Origin: Tethya wilhelma
Lineage: Eukaryota > Porifera > Demospongiae > Tethyida > Tethyidae
Reading direction: 5' to 3'
Assembly (NCBI GenBank): GCA_964030475.1
Contig: CAXIPT010000003.1
Coordinates: forward strand, 5,858,962-5,922,961
Length of the DNA stretch: 64,000 nt
Positions 51,345 to 61,862 of the stretch are shown piece by piece (within the stretch, counting starts at the first letter, position 1; every line of letters starts with the position of its first letter). The translations under genes and the position numbers were made by a program. The notes beneath the pieces were generated by a model, which had not been told where the DNA came from, ran no database searches, and saw only the letters and a list, made by a program, of their open reading frames with translations.

Positions 51345-54300
51345 CTTAATAAGTCCACCTGCAGATAGGTATAATGCATGCAAACATGTCTAGTAAACCA
51401 TCAATACTGATCAATAACTTTTTGTAAAAATATGACTGTCACAATTTAATTATTATTGGCTATATACAGTCAAAAGTACCCTCTAGTGATGGGGTATCAG
51501 AATTAATATTATCGTGGTGATAGCAAGGCAATATATCCGAGTATGATAATCGTTGAAGAGAATTAGAGAATTATTTAGCACTATTGAAAATGTTATTCTC
51601 TGCCTAAATTACTCTACATACGTAGTGCAAGCTGAGCTGTGGATAATTTTGTCTGTATTTTAGTGAAATAAATATCTATTCAGGAAACTAGTAGTTATTG
51701 TCTAGGTGTAGACCGTTAGGATTGTGATTAGTGAGTAAATTCTTGTTTGTTTTTTGTTTTTTTGTATTTTTTTTGTTATTATTTTTTTTTCTTTCCATGT
51801 CAACATGCCTGTCATGGCCCCTCTGCCTACATGGTGCACATGTTTGTTTATAGTAGAGCATTTTCTTTGAAGTAAAAGTAGATTTAGTGTCCTCATAGTT
51901 TTGTAGTGGTACAGGAACAATTGTTACGTGTTAAGGAAACACACAATGTCACAACTTTGGGATTGCCACGTTCTCCTTTCTTTCCCAGTACATCAATCAG
52001 ACTCTACCTCAGAGGGCCATAAACTGATTAAGCCTTGTAGTCTGTAATTTGTGGTGAGGAGGAGTGTAGAGCCGTGTCATAAAGTGGGGAGTCACTAGAC
52101 TGCAGTGTGGTCTCCTGCTTCCATCATCTATGAGATCACAGCACATGCACGGGCTTTTTTTGCACGCTATCTGACGCACTTCAACATAGTTGAGGGTGTA
52201 CCCTTCTCCCCTTTGTCTTCTTGCAGTGCCAATGTTATGTAATGTCACCTAATGCAATTTTCTTTTATAAACTTTCATCCTTTAATTCACCAAATATAGC
52301 ATTACATATCTGTGTTTCTTTTCTATGTAACTCCAATTCCCCCCCCCCCAAAAGTGTGCATCAAAGCTTCGAGTTATTGTGTGCATTTTTTGGCTTGAAA
52401 ATACCTGCATGCACCAGGTATAGGTATGTTTGTATGTAACAGTATGCTAAAATTCCCACCTGTCCGAATGTGCTTATGTGTGTGAGTTCGTGGGCGAGTA
52501 TCTGCGCTCATGGGTATTATGTGCCTGTGCTGTGTGGGGGAATGAGACTGTGTAACAGTATGCTAAATGCACACCTGTTTCCAAGCACATTGCTGCCAAT
52601 GAAAAACACCTTAATTTTCATCAAAAGATCCCCATTAGATACTGAATGTGGGTCAGTAGGTGGCTAGTCACATCATCAATTTAGCTAATAGATAGCATGA
52701 TCAGAAGAATTGCCTTTTAGCTGTTGAAGAGTCGGACTGTAGACCATTGATGATTTCATACCTGTGTGTGTCTGCAGATGGACTTGGATCATCTTCAACT
52801 TCCTTGTGGTCTGTAGTTACTACGTACGTACATATGGTCTAACTTATAGCCGTAGTTGTCAGTTGTTCCTTAGATGCAGGATTTGGTGCCACTCTTCTCC
52901 TGATGATTTTACTGTACAAACTTCAGCAAGTAATACATCACTCTCCATGTAGGATATTCTCACTCAGTATATCCAATTTCCTAGAAAGAAAAAAAAGAGC
53001 AAAACTTGTTTTTTCCTCTTTGGTTCCTGGAGACCGACCCTTCAGAGGAAATATACCTCTTGTAGTTACTCTTACCACAAGCTACCAATTCTTGTATTAG
53101 TTTTGTCAGCAACAAATTTTGGGTTGTTTTGTTTGCAAATACCCCTCTTTTGGTGTTGTAAGTGCTACTATCTCACATTTGTAGCTGACATTTTATAAAA
53201 ACAACAAACAAACAAACAAAAAAGCTTTATCATGCAGTGAAACTGATTCCTCAGTCACTACCTGCTCATTTTTACTCCCATGTACTTACTTTGCCGCTCA
53301 TGAGTGAATGTTGTCAATAACCATCTCCATGTGTGGTGGTAGATTGAAAATTGAACCCAAAGGATGTCCTTTGTTTTGATGATCATAATGACAGTGATCC
53401 ACAGGGTTGGAGCTTCATTTATACATTAATTGATTAATTGAATATCTGCATAATGGGGTAGACCTTTATATTCTGACCTTGCATAGAGCCACCTAGTATG
53501 GTATTACATTAAGCCACACTCCTACTACATGTAATGTGTGATACACAATTGGAGCAAGGCTATGAATAATTAAAGAAAACAATGTGCAAAAACGAGGCAG
53601 TACTGTCACTCTACTCGTGTAGTAATAGGTATTGCAGTTTTACAGCATGAATGAAATCTGCATGTGCATGAGCTATATATGGTATTACCCGTGTATAATA
53701 GTGATGCGTACTGATTTATGCACAGGTGGTGATGACAATTATTTAAGTTAACATATAAAATAATTAATATCATTCATCTTTTAACAAAACTAGCCGCTAC
53801 CAGTCCTTTAAAGTTTCAAAGTAATTACACACATTTTGCAGCAGGCAAGTGAGTAGGCATGCTATAATTGAGGTCCCGTAATTACATTAGTTTCTCCGCT
53901 AGCCCCCTACGTTACAATGAGTAATGACTCGTGATGTTGAGTAGCCACTAGTAATTTGATTACTTGCCTGAGGCTATGATGGATGAAAAACTAATTATGT
54001 GCATTGTTGAGTATGCCTCTAAAGTGATCAAATTGTAACTAAATTCTAGAAATGACTGACGTGTACTATACACTGTGGAAATGAGAAGGTTGGTTGATCA
54101 GCTGTGTTTTTGTACACACAAGGAAAGAGCTTATTGGGTATTGTCTACAGTAGATAGACTGCAATGTAGTGGAGGCGGACTTTAATTTGGATCCGGTGCT
54201 TATTTTTTGCAGCTATATAACAACAATTTCAACAGTCCCATTCACTCCCACACTCTATTCTTATTGTTTCTTGGCCTTCTACTGTTACATAACTGACTCT

Positions 54301-55125
54301 CGTAAAGTGCATGTGCATGCTTAGCAAGACATCGTGATGACCACATGTATCCATCCACTGTATGTATGTAACAAGTATCATTATACACTGGTGAATTATA
54401 CTGAATGCTTGAGTCACTATTCAATGCATATGTTACAGATGTTATATAATAGATTTGTAGATCTACAAGCTTGGTTTCCACCTTTTTTTTTTGCGGCCAT
54501 TGTAGTTGGTTTTCGTGGCTGATACTAAAAATAATTTCCTTGAAAAACCTCAAATTTGTATTCCCGTCGCATCGTCTTGCACTCTCTACCTCATTGGTCA
54601 CAGTGAATACGTCCGTCTAACTAGATCGAAAGATTACACCTGTACTTTCGAAAACAAGTTGTTATCTGAACAGATTAGGTCCTATAAGGTCACGATTGAT
54701 TAATGGTTGTGTTATTAATTGTTGCCAACTTCTTAATTTACTTTTAAAAAGCTTTCTACTCAGTTTCTTGTTTACTTTATAAGACAGCAATTAAATGTGC
54801 ATAAAATTGTAATATTTAGGATTAAGGTTTTGACAGCATGACGACAAGCATTGATTTAAAACACTCGGATAATTGTTACAAAAATGTGTAGTCGTATACA
54901 TTTGCAAAAATTTGTAGTCGTATTATATTTACGGATGTCTCAATTGCCTGGCATAGTCATCCTAATCACATTAAATATGCATAATGTTAATGAGGGTTCA
55001 ATTGGTTTTGAATAGATGTTTATCCTTCCCACACACACACGCACACAATATCATCCTTTGTGTTCTGCAGAATGCGGAAGAACGAGAAGTTTGTCATTTT
55101 TGGTGCACTTCATGGCCTGATTTCG
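33179..55125 (+). CDS. Receptor-type protein tyrosine phosphatase with Ig domains (gene G), 3' incomplete
   Basis: Signal-peptide exon 33179-33271 (hydrophobic [17 protein letters not shown]). Ig exons 33880-33961, 34026-34091, 34358-34470 (domain 1), and 35811-35917, 36099-36246 (domain 2). Thr/Pro stalk exons 38350-38399 and 38675-38717 recur at 39195-39244 and 39520-39562. TM exon 39833-39953 ([19 protein letters not shown]). Juxtamembrane exons 40480-40633, 40694-40791, 40935-41070, 41589-41665, 42747-42815 and 43120-43207 are Ser/acidic-rich. PTP exons 43300-43378 (KNRYRNVLP), 43671-43744 (YINANHIR), 44859-44898, 44991-45088 ([10 protein letters not shown]), 45507-45551 (KCLKYWP) and 55071-55125 ([16 protein letters not shown], the WPD loop). 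It would remove phosphate from Tyr at the plasma membrane. The catalytic Cys loop is not in the window. The exon 1 to exon 2 phase does not match, so a small exon or another donor may be missed. One exon is missing or tentative before 55071. Confidence 0.85.
33272..33879. other. First intron of gene G
   Basis: AT-rich, with a hairpin repeat near 33750. The phase mismatch between the flanking exons leaves room for an unrecognised small exon here, but I cannot point to one. Confidence 0.4.
33750..33814. repeat. Hairpin repeat (inverted arms)
   Basis: TCGTTCCCAGGCTCCTCCCT pairs with AGGGAGGAGCCTGGGAATGA across about 17 bases. Related single-arm sequence (GGGAGCCTGGGAATGAGGCTA) lies at about 47013-47033. 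Small foldback transposon (MITE-like) copies are the likely origin. Confidence 0.8.
34731..35677. repeat. Diverged direct repeat with a palindromic core
   Basis: About 340 bp starting CTGGATTATAGACAGACCTA at 34731 recurs at 35334 with many substitutions and small indels. Between them, about 34995-35135 pairs imperfectly with about 35185-35320 in inverted orientation, centred near 35160. It lies in the intron between Ig domain exons 34358-34470 and 35811-35917 of gene G. No coding capacity; a foldback or nested non-autonomous element is likely. Confidence 0.8.
36247..38063 (+). other. Intron of gene G between the Ig and stalk exons
   Basis: About 1.8 kb without an exon candidate. A TG-rich microsatellite lies at about 37158-37248. 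Confidence 0.5.
37158..37248. repeat. TG-rich microsatellite
   Basis: (TG)n with CACG and ATG interruptions, in an intron of gene G. Confidence 0.93.
38064..39753. repeat. 845-bp tandem duplication of two stalk exons
   Basis: Bases 38064-38908 recur at 38909-39753 (offset 845) with no difference that I can see and no N. Each copy holds a 50-bp and a 43-bp stalk exon with good splice sites. Together these encode 31 residues and begin and end in phase 1. The duplication therefore adds 31 residues without breaking the frame (the first codon changes from Val to Met). A TG microsatellite abuts the right end. Confidence 0.95.
39752..39800. repeat. (TG)n microsatellite
   Basis: TG run directly at the edge of the 845-bp duplication, about 40 bp before the acceptor of the TM exon of gene G. 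Confidence 0.93.
39958..40135. repeat. Short-unit minisatellite (GTGTGAYAG type)
   Basis: Roughly 9-base units of the form GTGTGATGG, GTGTGACA and GTGTGATA are repeated about twenty times, starting four bases after the donor of the TM exon of gene G. Confidence 0.92.
40411..40479 (+). repeat. CT-rich minisatellite that forms an acceptor polypyrimidine tract
   Basis: CTCTTCTCTCTTTCTCTT-type units run without interruption into the CTCTAG acceptor of the exon at 40480. A repeat serves here as the splice-site pyrimidine tract. Confidence 0.85.
42056..42088. repeat. (TG)n microsatellite
   Basis: Short uninterrupted TG run in the 1.1-kb intron before the exon at 42747. Confidence 0.9.
43807..44829. 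mobile_element. Candidate 1.0-kb non-autonomous DNA transposon with 16-bp TIRs
   Basis: GGGGCGAGCCTGAGCG at 43807-43822 is matched exactly by its reverse complement at 44814-44829. The 1-kb interior is richer in GC than the surrounding intron and has no long reading frame. It nearly fills the intron between two PTP exons of gene G (43744 and 44859). I see no clear target-site duplication, so the class is open. Confidence 0.6.
48796..49194. mobile_element. Foldback element with 110-bp perfect inverted repeats
   Basis: 48796-48905 is the exact reverse complement of 49085-49194 as far as I can read, around a 179-bp unique loop. Each arm contains the block TAGTGTAGGAATGGGCAGTG, found also at 30960-31066. 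The arms have no coding capacity. The element could be a foldback MITE or two head-to-head insertions of one short repeat. Confidence 0.9.
50127..50240. repeat. TG-rich microsatellite
   Basis: Interrupted (TG)n tract between two possible minus-strand exons. Confidence 0.93.
50338..50369. repeat. (TG)n microsatellite
   Basis: Second TG run, again placed directly between two possible minus-strand exons. Confidence 0.9.
51263..51341. repeat. (TG)n microsatellite at an N join
   Basis: Nearly 80 bp of uninterrupted TG starting directly after the N at 51262, so the assembler probably joined contigs through the repeat and the true length is unknown. Confidence 0.95.
51342..54603. other. No supported gene
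   Basis: AT-rich sequence between a microsatellite and the tentative PTP exon. Open frames are short, lack matching splice sites and show no domain. It is presumed intronic for gene G. Confidence 0.5.
54604..54688 (+). CDS. Tentative missing PTP exon of gene G
   Basis: An 85-bp segment after a CTCTACCTCATTGGTCACAG acceptor reads [19 protein letters not shown] and ends SYK before GTCACG. In PTP domains the stretch before the WPD loop has the pattern G-[DE]-[YI]-x-V followed by DYTxRxF. EYVRL and DYTCTF fit that loosely, and the exit phase (0) fits the WPD exon at 55071. The entry phase (2) does not match the KCLKYWP exon, so one more exon would be needed. The donor is weak. Confidence 0.35.
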
Positions 55126-55415
55126 GTAAGGCTTCAGTTCATTGGTAATGTAATTGCCAGTTAACTAGCTCAGTGGTGGTCCCGACTCGCACACACCTGT
55201 ACGGTGGTTATTGATTGTGGCTATGCATGAACTGCCTTCCTACATAAACACGTGTGTACTCACAGACTAATTGATGTATGTGCTCTGTTGCGTGCATGTG
55301 CCCTGTTGTTCAATTGAAGGTAAGCAATTAAGCTGCACCGAATCTCCCTGCCCGTTTCCAAGGTTGTGTGTATTTGTGGGGACTCTGGTTTTAGTGAACT
55401 CTTTAATTAGTGAAT

Positions 55416-55419
<4 letters not shown>

Positions 55420-55456
<37 letters not shown>
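55420..55456. repeat. (GA)n microsatellite
   Basis: GA run immediately upstream of the tRNA-like fragment at 55473-55512. Confidence 0.93.
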
Positions 55457-55460
<4 letters not shown>

Positions 55461-55472
55461 TCCCGGTGTAGC

Positions 55473-55512
55473 CATGCATGAAAGACCTGGGTTCAAATCC
55501 CAGCTATATTCA
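55473..55512 (+). mobile_element. tRNA-like B-box fragment, probable SINE remnant
   Basis: CTGGGTTCAAATCCCAG again forms a perfect T-arm with GGTTCAAATCC at 55490-55500. GAAAG precedes it and a T-rich stretch follows, as in the copy at 18355. No acceptor partner or A box is found upstream. Confidence 0.5.
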
Positions 55513-55955
55513 TCTCAGAATTTTTTCCAATGAATTTTCAGCTAGTGTAGCTATTGCTGCCTTCTTGATGAAGACATTATCTCCTGCAATTAAAGAATGA
55601 TCAATGTGTCCATGTAGAAGGGTTCAGGAGAAGGTAGATGACAGAATATAACTACAATTCCCAGTTTTGTGGATTTTCTGGTCCCAAGTGGTTCATTATT
55701 AATGTGTCAAATTACGATGAAATACAACCCTAGATATTGAAAGCGTTCAACATATGGCCTGCATAGCTGAGTGATAGCTTCTAAGCTTCTAAAACTGATT
55801 TACTACGTAAACACACAGTGAGACCAAACCGTGTATAACTATATGAAATGTCGGTTAATTACTCCAAACCCATTTTTCGTCAATTAGACAATCCTATCCA
55901 CTTAATTAGCCTAACTGAGGAGTGTAGCCATCCCACAGGTATGACATAGTAGGCA

Positions 55956-55956
<1 letters not shown>

Positions 55957-55999
<43 letters not shown>
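55957..55999. repeat. (CA)n microsatellite
   Basis: Uninterrupted CA run of about 43 bp. Confidence 0.94.
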
Positions 56000-56000
<1 letters not shown>

Positions 56001-58641
56001 CACCTTCTCTCACAGCCACGTGCTCCTACATCATCATTTCATGTGCATGTACAGATTTGTGCAAAATGTACGCGTGCATGTAATCCTTGTTTTATAAAAA
56101 AAGTCATCCTACACATCTATAAATGGTCTTCAAGTATGGCATTGCATGCTTCTTAAAAAATCTTTTATTTTAAAAGTCCCCAAGTGCTGTACAGTACTAG
56201 TATAATGGTGTGTGGTCGGTATCAGTAGTCGCACAAAATGGTAGGCACCTAATATAGTTTCTTTGATGTGCCTCTGCTGGGAAGTTTTCCGTACGTATTA
56301 ATAACCATCAACCTTATCCCTCGGTGTACTGTACGCCAGCGACATGTATAGTATTCACAATCGTTGTGTTTCTTCATGGGTGTATTTTGTGGCTGAATGT
56401 GTATTCATACTCTTCTCCTTTTCTACTTTTCTCAGATCAATTGGTCCATGTTGGGTTGCCTGAGGGTTAATGGCCATGAATAAGAGTAGTTGCCATGGCA
56501 ACCATTCACTTGTGGTCTCTCCTTATGGTAATCATAGTCGCAATTATCTGGTATGAATTACCCCACACTGGATGGGGCTTGCGCTCTCAATGGGATAATG
56601 TTCTACCGCTGAGCCTAAAGATGGTTGGTTATGGGTTTGGTATAATAATATTATCAAATCACTTTAACCTAGAAGAATTAAGGCTATAGTTTTCAAGGGC
56701 AAGTGCATGTATAGCATCATTCTCTAGTCTATTCTAGCTTGGATCAAATTGGGTCCAAATAGTCACAAGTTATACTCTACGCCACTGTAAAGTTTAAAAG
56801 TTTCTTAATCAGGACACCACATTTAATAACTAGAGCTCCTTTATCCTCTACAAAGTTCGTGAGAACGGAAGAGTGTGTGATTCTTTGGGTTTTCACTGAC
56901 GTGTGGGGTTCAATTGAACTCTTGATGAGAGTTGTAATCTAATAACACTTCGTCCTTGCACTGTGCCTCTTAGTTTACGATGTAGGCATGTGGCTAATGA
57001 AAGAGTTCATTCTTTCATTCTGGACAATTATGTCAAATGAGGGAAGGTTACACGGATATAATATTATTGTTGCATTGGGAAAATAATTAGTTCCAGGTTG
57101 TAATCTCATGTCTGTACTTGGAGCGGTCACCAGCTCGTTAGCTCTCTAGCTTAGCTCATTAGATTGTGCCCACGTAGAATACTAGAAACCATTAATTTAT
57201 GGACCATTATGGGATGAGGTATATGGGTGAACTTTTGACCCTCAGCATGCCCCATGGTGAGACTGAGGTAGCTCAGGTGACTCTGAGATTAAGCACCATT
57301 GCACTGGAAGTTCACTTGTCAATTGCTTGGGTTGTGTGGTCGTTTCCCACGTGCTTTGTGGTGGATTAGTTTGTAATGCTATACCTGCACTGAGGTCGCA
57401 ACGAGAGAGAGAGAGAGAGAGAGAGGGATAAATTTTTGCTGTAGCTTCCTGTGGATCATAACCAGCAACAGCTGGATGTGTCAACAGATAGGGTATGTTA
57501 GTCGAAGGTGCACACGTGAAAATAAGTTCAGTGAAGAATGTAGCTTGGTTTTCAATGAAGAGAGGATGTGTGTGCCACCTGCTGAAGATTATTTATAATA
57601 ATATGTGGTACAAGGTCAAGATGGAATGAGGATATGCTATATGGTGTCATGGTAGCAGTACACACATATAGCTCTGCAAGGTGATGGAATTGAGTTGTGG
57701 AACAGAATACTTTAGTTTGTTGCTGTTGCTATAGCTACCATAATATTGTAGAATCAGGTTAACTCTGGAAAATTTCATTCAGAGGTGATAAAGTATTGCT
57801 CAAGTACAGTGGGAAGAACGTTTATCACATGCTTGATTCAGATGGTCAGGTCTGCATATGTAACTGTGCTAAACTGTATCAGCTTGCACTCATCCGGGTT
57901 CAATGCCAGAGTGAGGTGCCAACGAAATTATTTGTCCTTTGTACATGTGCTAAAAAAACACATATTCTTCCTCTTCTTTGTTGGAGCGTCTAAAATACTA
58001 GCCTTACAAAGTATTTGTGTGATATTGTAAATTGAGCTGGGTTCAATTGGCTTCATTTTGGCATCAACTATGTTTTGCATTAATTCATAAGTGTGCAGTT
58101 GTGTCGGCCCTGATGTACATGTTGTAAGGGAAATTTGCTCCACAATTTGTACCTTTTAGTTTTTCTTTCACTACTTAAAGTCATTGGGAGTTGGTCCCTT
58201 CAATTTCACCTAAATCAAATGACAATAGTAACGTGTGATCTGGGGCTTTTCTACCATTCACAATAGTAGTGAAAACTTTGCTTTGTTCTGTGGTATAGCA
58301 AAAGGAAATGATAACTGCCCCTGCTACAATAAAAAAAAAGGTTTTTTGTTTTCTTTTGAAAGTCCCTACATAAATGGCCCAGGAAATCATATGATTCTTT
58401 CATTTTCTACCACAAAGATTGTCTCAAAGCATACCAATTACTCAAATTCTTTAATGGCCCAGTGCGTCAATGTAGTTTGTTTGTTTGTTTGTTTGTTTAC
58501 TTTCTTTCCAATGAACTCGTGACTAAATCATGGGTCATTATTGTGCAAGACTAGCTAAAGGCTACCACATCTGTAATAGAATATGTCTGGACTTGGTGCT
58601 CAAAGCTTAGCTAGCTTTCTTGTAAATACAAACATAATGGT

Positions 58642-58650
<9 letters not shown>

Positions 58651-58688
<38 letters not shown>
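58651..58688. repeat. (TG)n microsatellite
   Basis: TG run of about 38 bp in the gene-free right part of the window. Confidence 0.93.
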
Positions 58689-58690
<2 letters not shown>

Positions 58691-60465
58691 TTGTTTACTA
58701 CAGCTTAGCAATAATATTATTAATCATTTACTCCATTGATCTTACATCATGTGCCTTTTCTGGCACTCGTAAGTGATCTTTTGAAGCCTCTCTGTATATA
58801 ATTGTGTCTGATCTACGTCTTTAGTACCAGTAGAGAACTCCGGGAAACATTTTGTTGTCTGTCATGAATTTCTTCATGTGGTCTTTTAGTTCCATGCACC
58901 TGTCTTTTTGTTAGTTACTGGGTAAATACCTTTAGCCTAGCAACGGAGATGCCCGGTATACACCACTAATTGGTCTAATAAGTAGTGGTCCATCACCAAG
59001 GCGTCTTTTGTGAGTTGTCATGGGGTTATCTTTCAAACGGCTAGGTACAAACATCTCAATTAACCCGACATGCTTTGTAGTGCAACCCCCCTCTCCAATA
59101 TTTGCTCACATTTTAATTTAGAAATGTGTGTGTTTGTGTTCGAGTTATTAAAACGTCATGCTATTGAACTTCCTTTGTTTCATTGTTTGCCGGAGGAGAT
59201 CAATGGCAGTTGTTGTTGAGCCTGTGCCAGGGACAATGGCCGTCTTCCATCCATTCCCTCCTAGCAATGAAAGTGTTTTTGATTGGTTGCACAAGTTACA
59301 AATTTGTGCTGATGTAAAGTTTGTGTCAACACGCATTTTGCAATCTATACGTGTTCATTGGCAAAAGGTTGTTATAATTGTTACAATAATAATATTGCTA
59401 TTACCATGCTTCAATAAGCCCCCGAGCTTACTTCTGTAATATTGAGTGCATGTCAGCCTACACGTGCAGACTATATTAGTTTTGGTATATGAGCCTCTGA
59501 ATATTTTTTTTTCAATATGTCGGACACATCATATAGGAAATTGGCAGGTTGATAGTATATAAAGTGAAGGTGGAGATTTGAGCTGGCTTGTTGCTGTGTG
59601 AACATGCCATTGAATAGCCCAACAGTACATTCACAACAATAGCTGCACCATTCAGAGTACATGCCAAATGATGAAAGCTTGTGTAAGAATGAACAACAAC
59701 AAAAAAAGAATTATCCAATTAAAGCAGGACAAGGTAGAACTAGCAAGTGTCTACAAGTTGAACAAACTAGGGGACCATTAGGTACATGGGCTACAGTAAA
59801 CTGACCACACATTAGCGGCCACTCTTGTCCCTCCTAGCAATCTGTTTACATGTCACCCAGCTTTGGAGTATGCAACTGTTTGATGTACAATTTGCACTTT
59901 TTGCACTTACCCTGTTGAGTTTGACACACCTAATTGAGTGCTTCACTCTTTGCAGGGAATTTTATACTGGGACAAAATTTCAATGCTTTCTTAAAGCTGT
60001 TGTATTGAATATTACATGACATTGCACCTGCATAGCACATTCATTTGTATAGAGCTGGGTCCACCTGACGTCATTCACGTGAACACTCCAACCAGGGGCT
60101 CTCCCCTTCCTTTCCGCAGGTGAAAGGTCAAAGGGGAGAGTGCATGAGAAGAGAAACACAATGTTATGCATGTTGCCAACATCAGAGGCATTCTTTTTGC
60201 CAATATTGATTTCGAGAATCCACGCAACGTTGACCACGAGCACACTCTGTGGCTGTAGCTGCAATCTGATGTGGGACAACACTGGCTGTATTCACTTCAC
60301 CCTCAAAACCAGTGGCACTCTGGAATTTTAGCATTTGACCATTGTTTGGTGTTCGTACATCATGCAGGTACAGAAGTGTTAATTTTGTTGATAAGTTTGG
60401 GCAAGCCTACCCGCTTTGTGGTATGTTTGGTGGTGAAGGAGTTTGCATCACTGCCACCAAATTCA

Positions 60466-61827
60466 TGTTCGTACACATGTTGACCTACTGCTGTGGAAAG
60501 GACCACAATTACAACACAGAGATGTCTAGAAACAGGCAAAATGTGTTTATCATGTCATAATGAATTTTCCTCTCTCTTGGTTAGTAACTCTAATTCAATG
60601 TTGACCCGTGCGTGGTTGAAAGTTTCCAGTGATGTGGAGGGAGGAACAAAAATCAGTTCTTGTTAAAATGAATTAAGTAGATCAGGGGCTGGCTCCTTCA
60701 CTTGTGGCAGTGGGGTGTTACGCCACAAAACCCGTTTGCCGAAGATCTAAACAAACTATGTGTTTGATCAATTATCGAAAGAAGGAAAAAATTGTATTCC
60801 TTTTTCACGTATGCTATTTGTTACCATGTGTATTGATTTTGTAAACCATACTATTAGACTGTTTGCCGCGAATTCAGTTTCTTTATTGGCTGAAATACTA
60901 TCGCCATGCAAACATTGCATTCCTTGATTTTTTATGATTGGAGGTCCAGAAATCTGGCTGTGGCAATAATTATACCGTGCCCGGTGGATTCACTTGACCC
61001 CTGTGACTTTTCGCAGGTGATTCATTTAATGCTAGGGATACAATTAGTGCTCTCTTTGATTGTGTTTCCTTGCGTACATGCTACGTATTCCACAGAGACC
61101 AAACAACGTGCATAGTTGGAGGATAATTGTTTTGTAACCTGATCGACATTGGTGGCTATAGAGTCTAATCTTACCATCGCATTGCGTTCATGCATGTGCC
61201 AGTATTGGCACATTTGCATGGAATTCCCTTTAGCAGACATTGAAAGATGAATAGGCAAGTAACATTGTTAAAGGGCGCCACTTGAAACCATTTAGGACCG
61301 ATCTGTGCAACAACTCCCCCATGCACGTGAATTTGAATTCCATGTACTGTGCCATGGAAATGAATGCATCAATTTGCGACCTTCTGGTTTTGAGTTTATT
61401 GTTTATTTTCGTACCTGTAAAGGATCACAATTTGAAGTGTGTGACCTTTCGACTCGCTAGCAGTTTGTGTATCGAATTTTGTGTACTATATTGGATATCA
61501 CTTGAAAGGAGAGCAATACACACAATGATGTTGAAAGGTAAAATTAAATGAATTTTATTTTCAAGAGTGCATGTGTTCAGAGTTCAGAGATTCCAGGGGG
61601 TCCATTAAGTCGTGGAGGCAGTCAGTGAGGTAGCCACCATGCACCAGTGCATGCATGTATGTAGAGGTTCCATGACTGATGGGTCTATACCACACATGTA
61701 TGCATGAGTGAGTCCACAAAAATGCTGTGGTGTGTGGGTTAACCTATTTGTACATACAAAATAATGAGATGTTTGTATAAACAAGGTGTGACGTCAGTAG
61801 GCTGACTGGTTGGCCCTGCTGCATGGG

Positions 61828-61862
<35 letters not shown>

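Larger units (their letters stand above)
45552..55070 (+). other. Very long intronic region of gene G inside the PTP domain
   Basis: About 9.5 kb separate the KCLKYWP exon from the WPD exon, while all other PTP introns here are about 0.1-1.1 kb. The region contains a 110-bp-armed foldback, transposase-like minus-strand exons, TG microsatellites and two N joins (49520, 51262). A PTP domain needs about 40-60 more residues here, so at least one exon should lie within it (see 54604). Elsewhere in it I see no other gene. Confidence 0.6.
55126..60465. other. No supported gene
   Basis: Presumed intron or flank of gene G. It holds a GA run (55420-55456), a CA run (55957-55999), a GA run (57400-57425) and a TG run (58651-58688). 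I searched by eye for the PTP signature loop (HCSAGxGRTG) and the residues after the WPD loop and did not find them. Confidence 0.5.

Noticed and set aside
61282..61551. 89-residue frame kept open in both haplotype copies
   Set aside because: The copies are alleles, so shared openness is not evidence of selection. No domain and no splice or signal context was seen.
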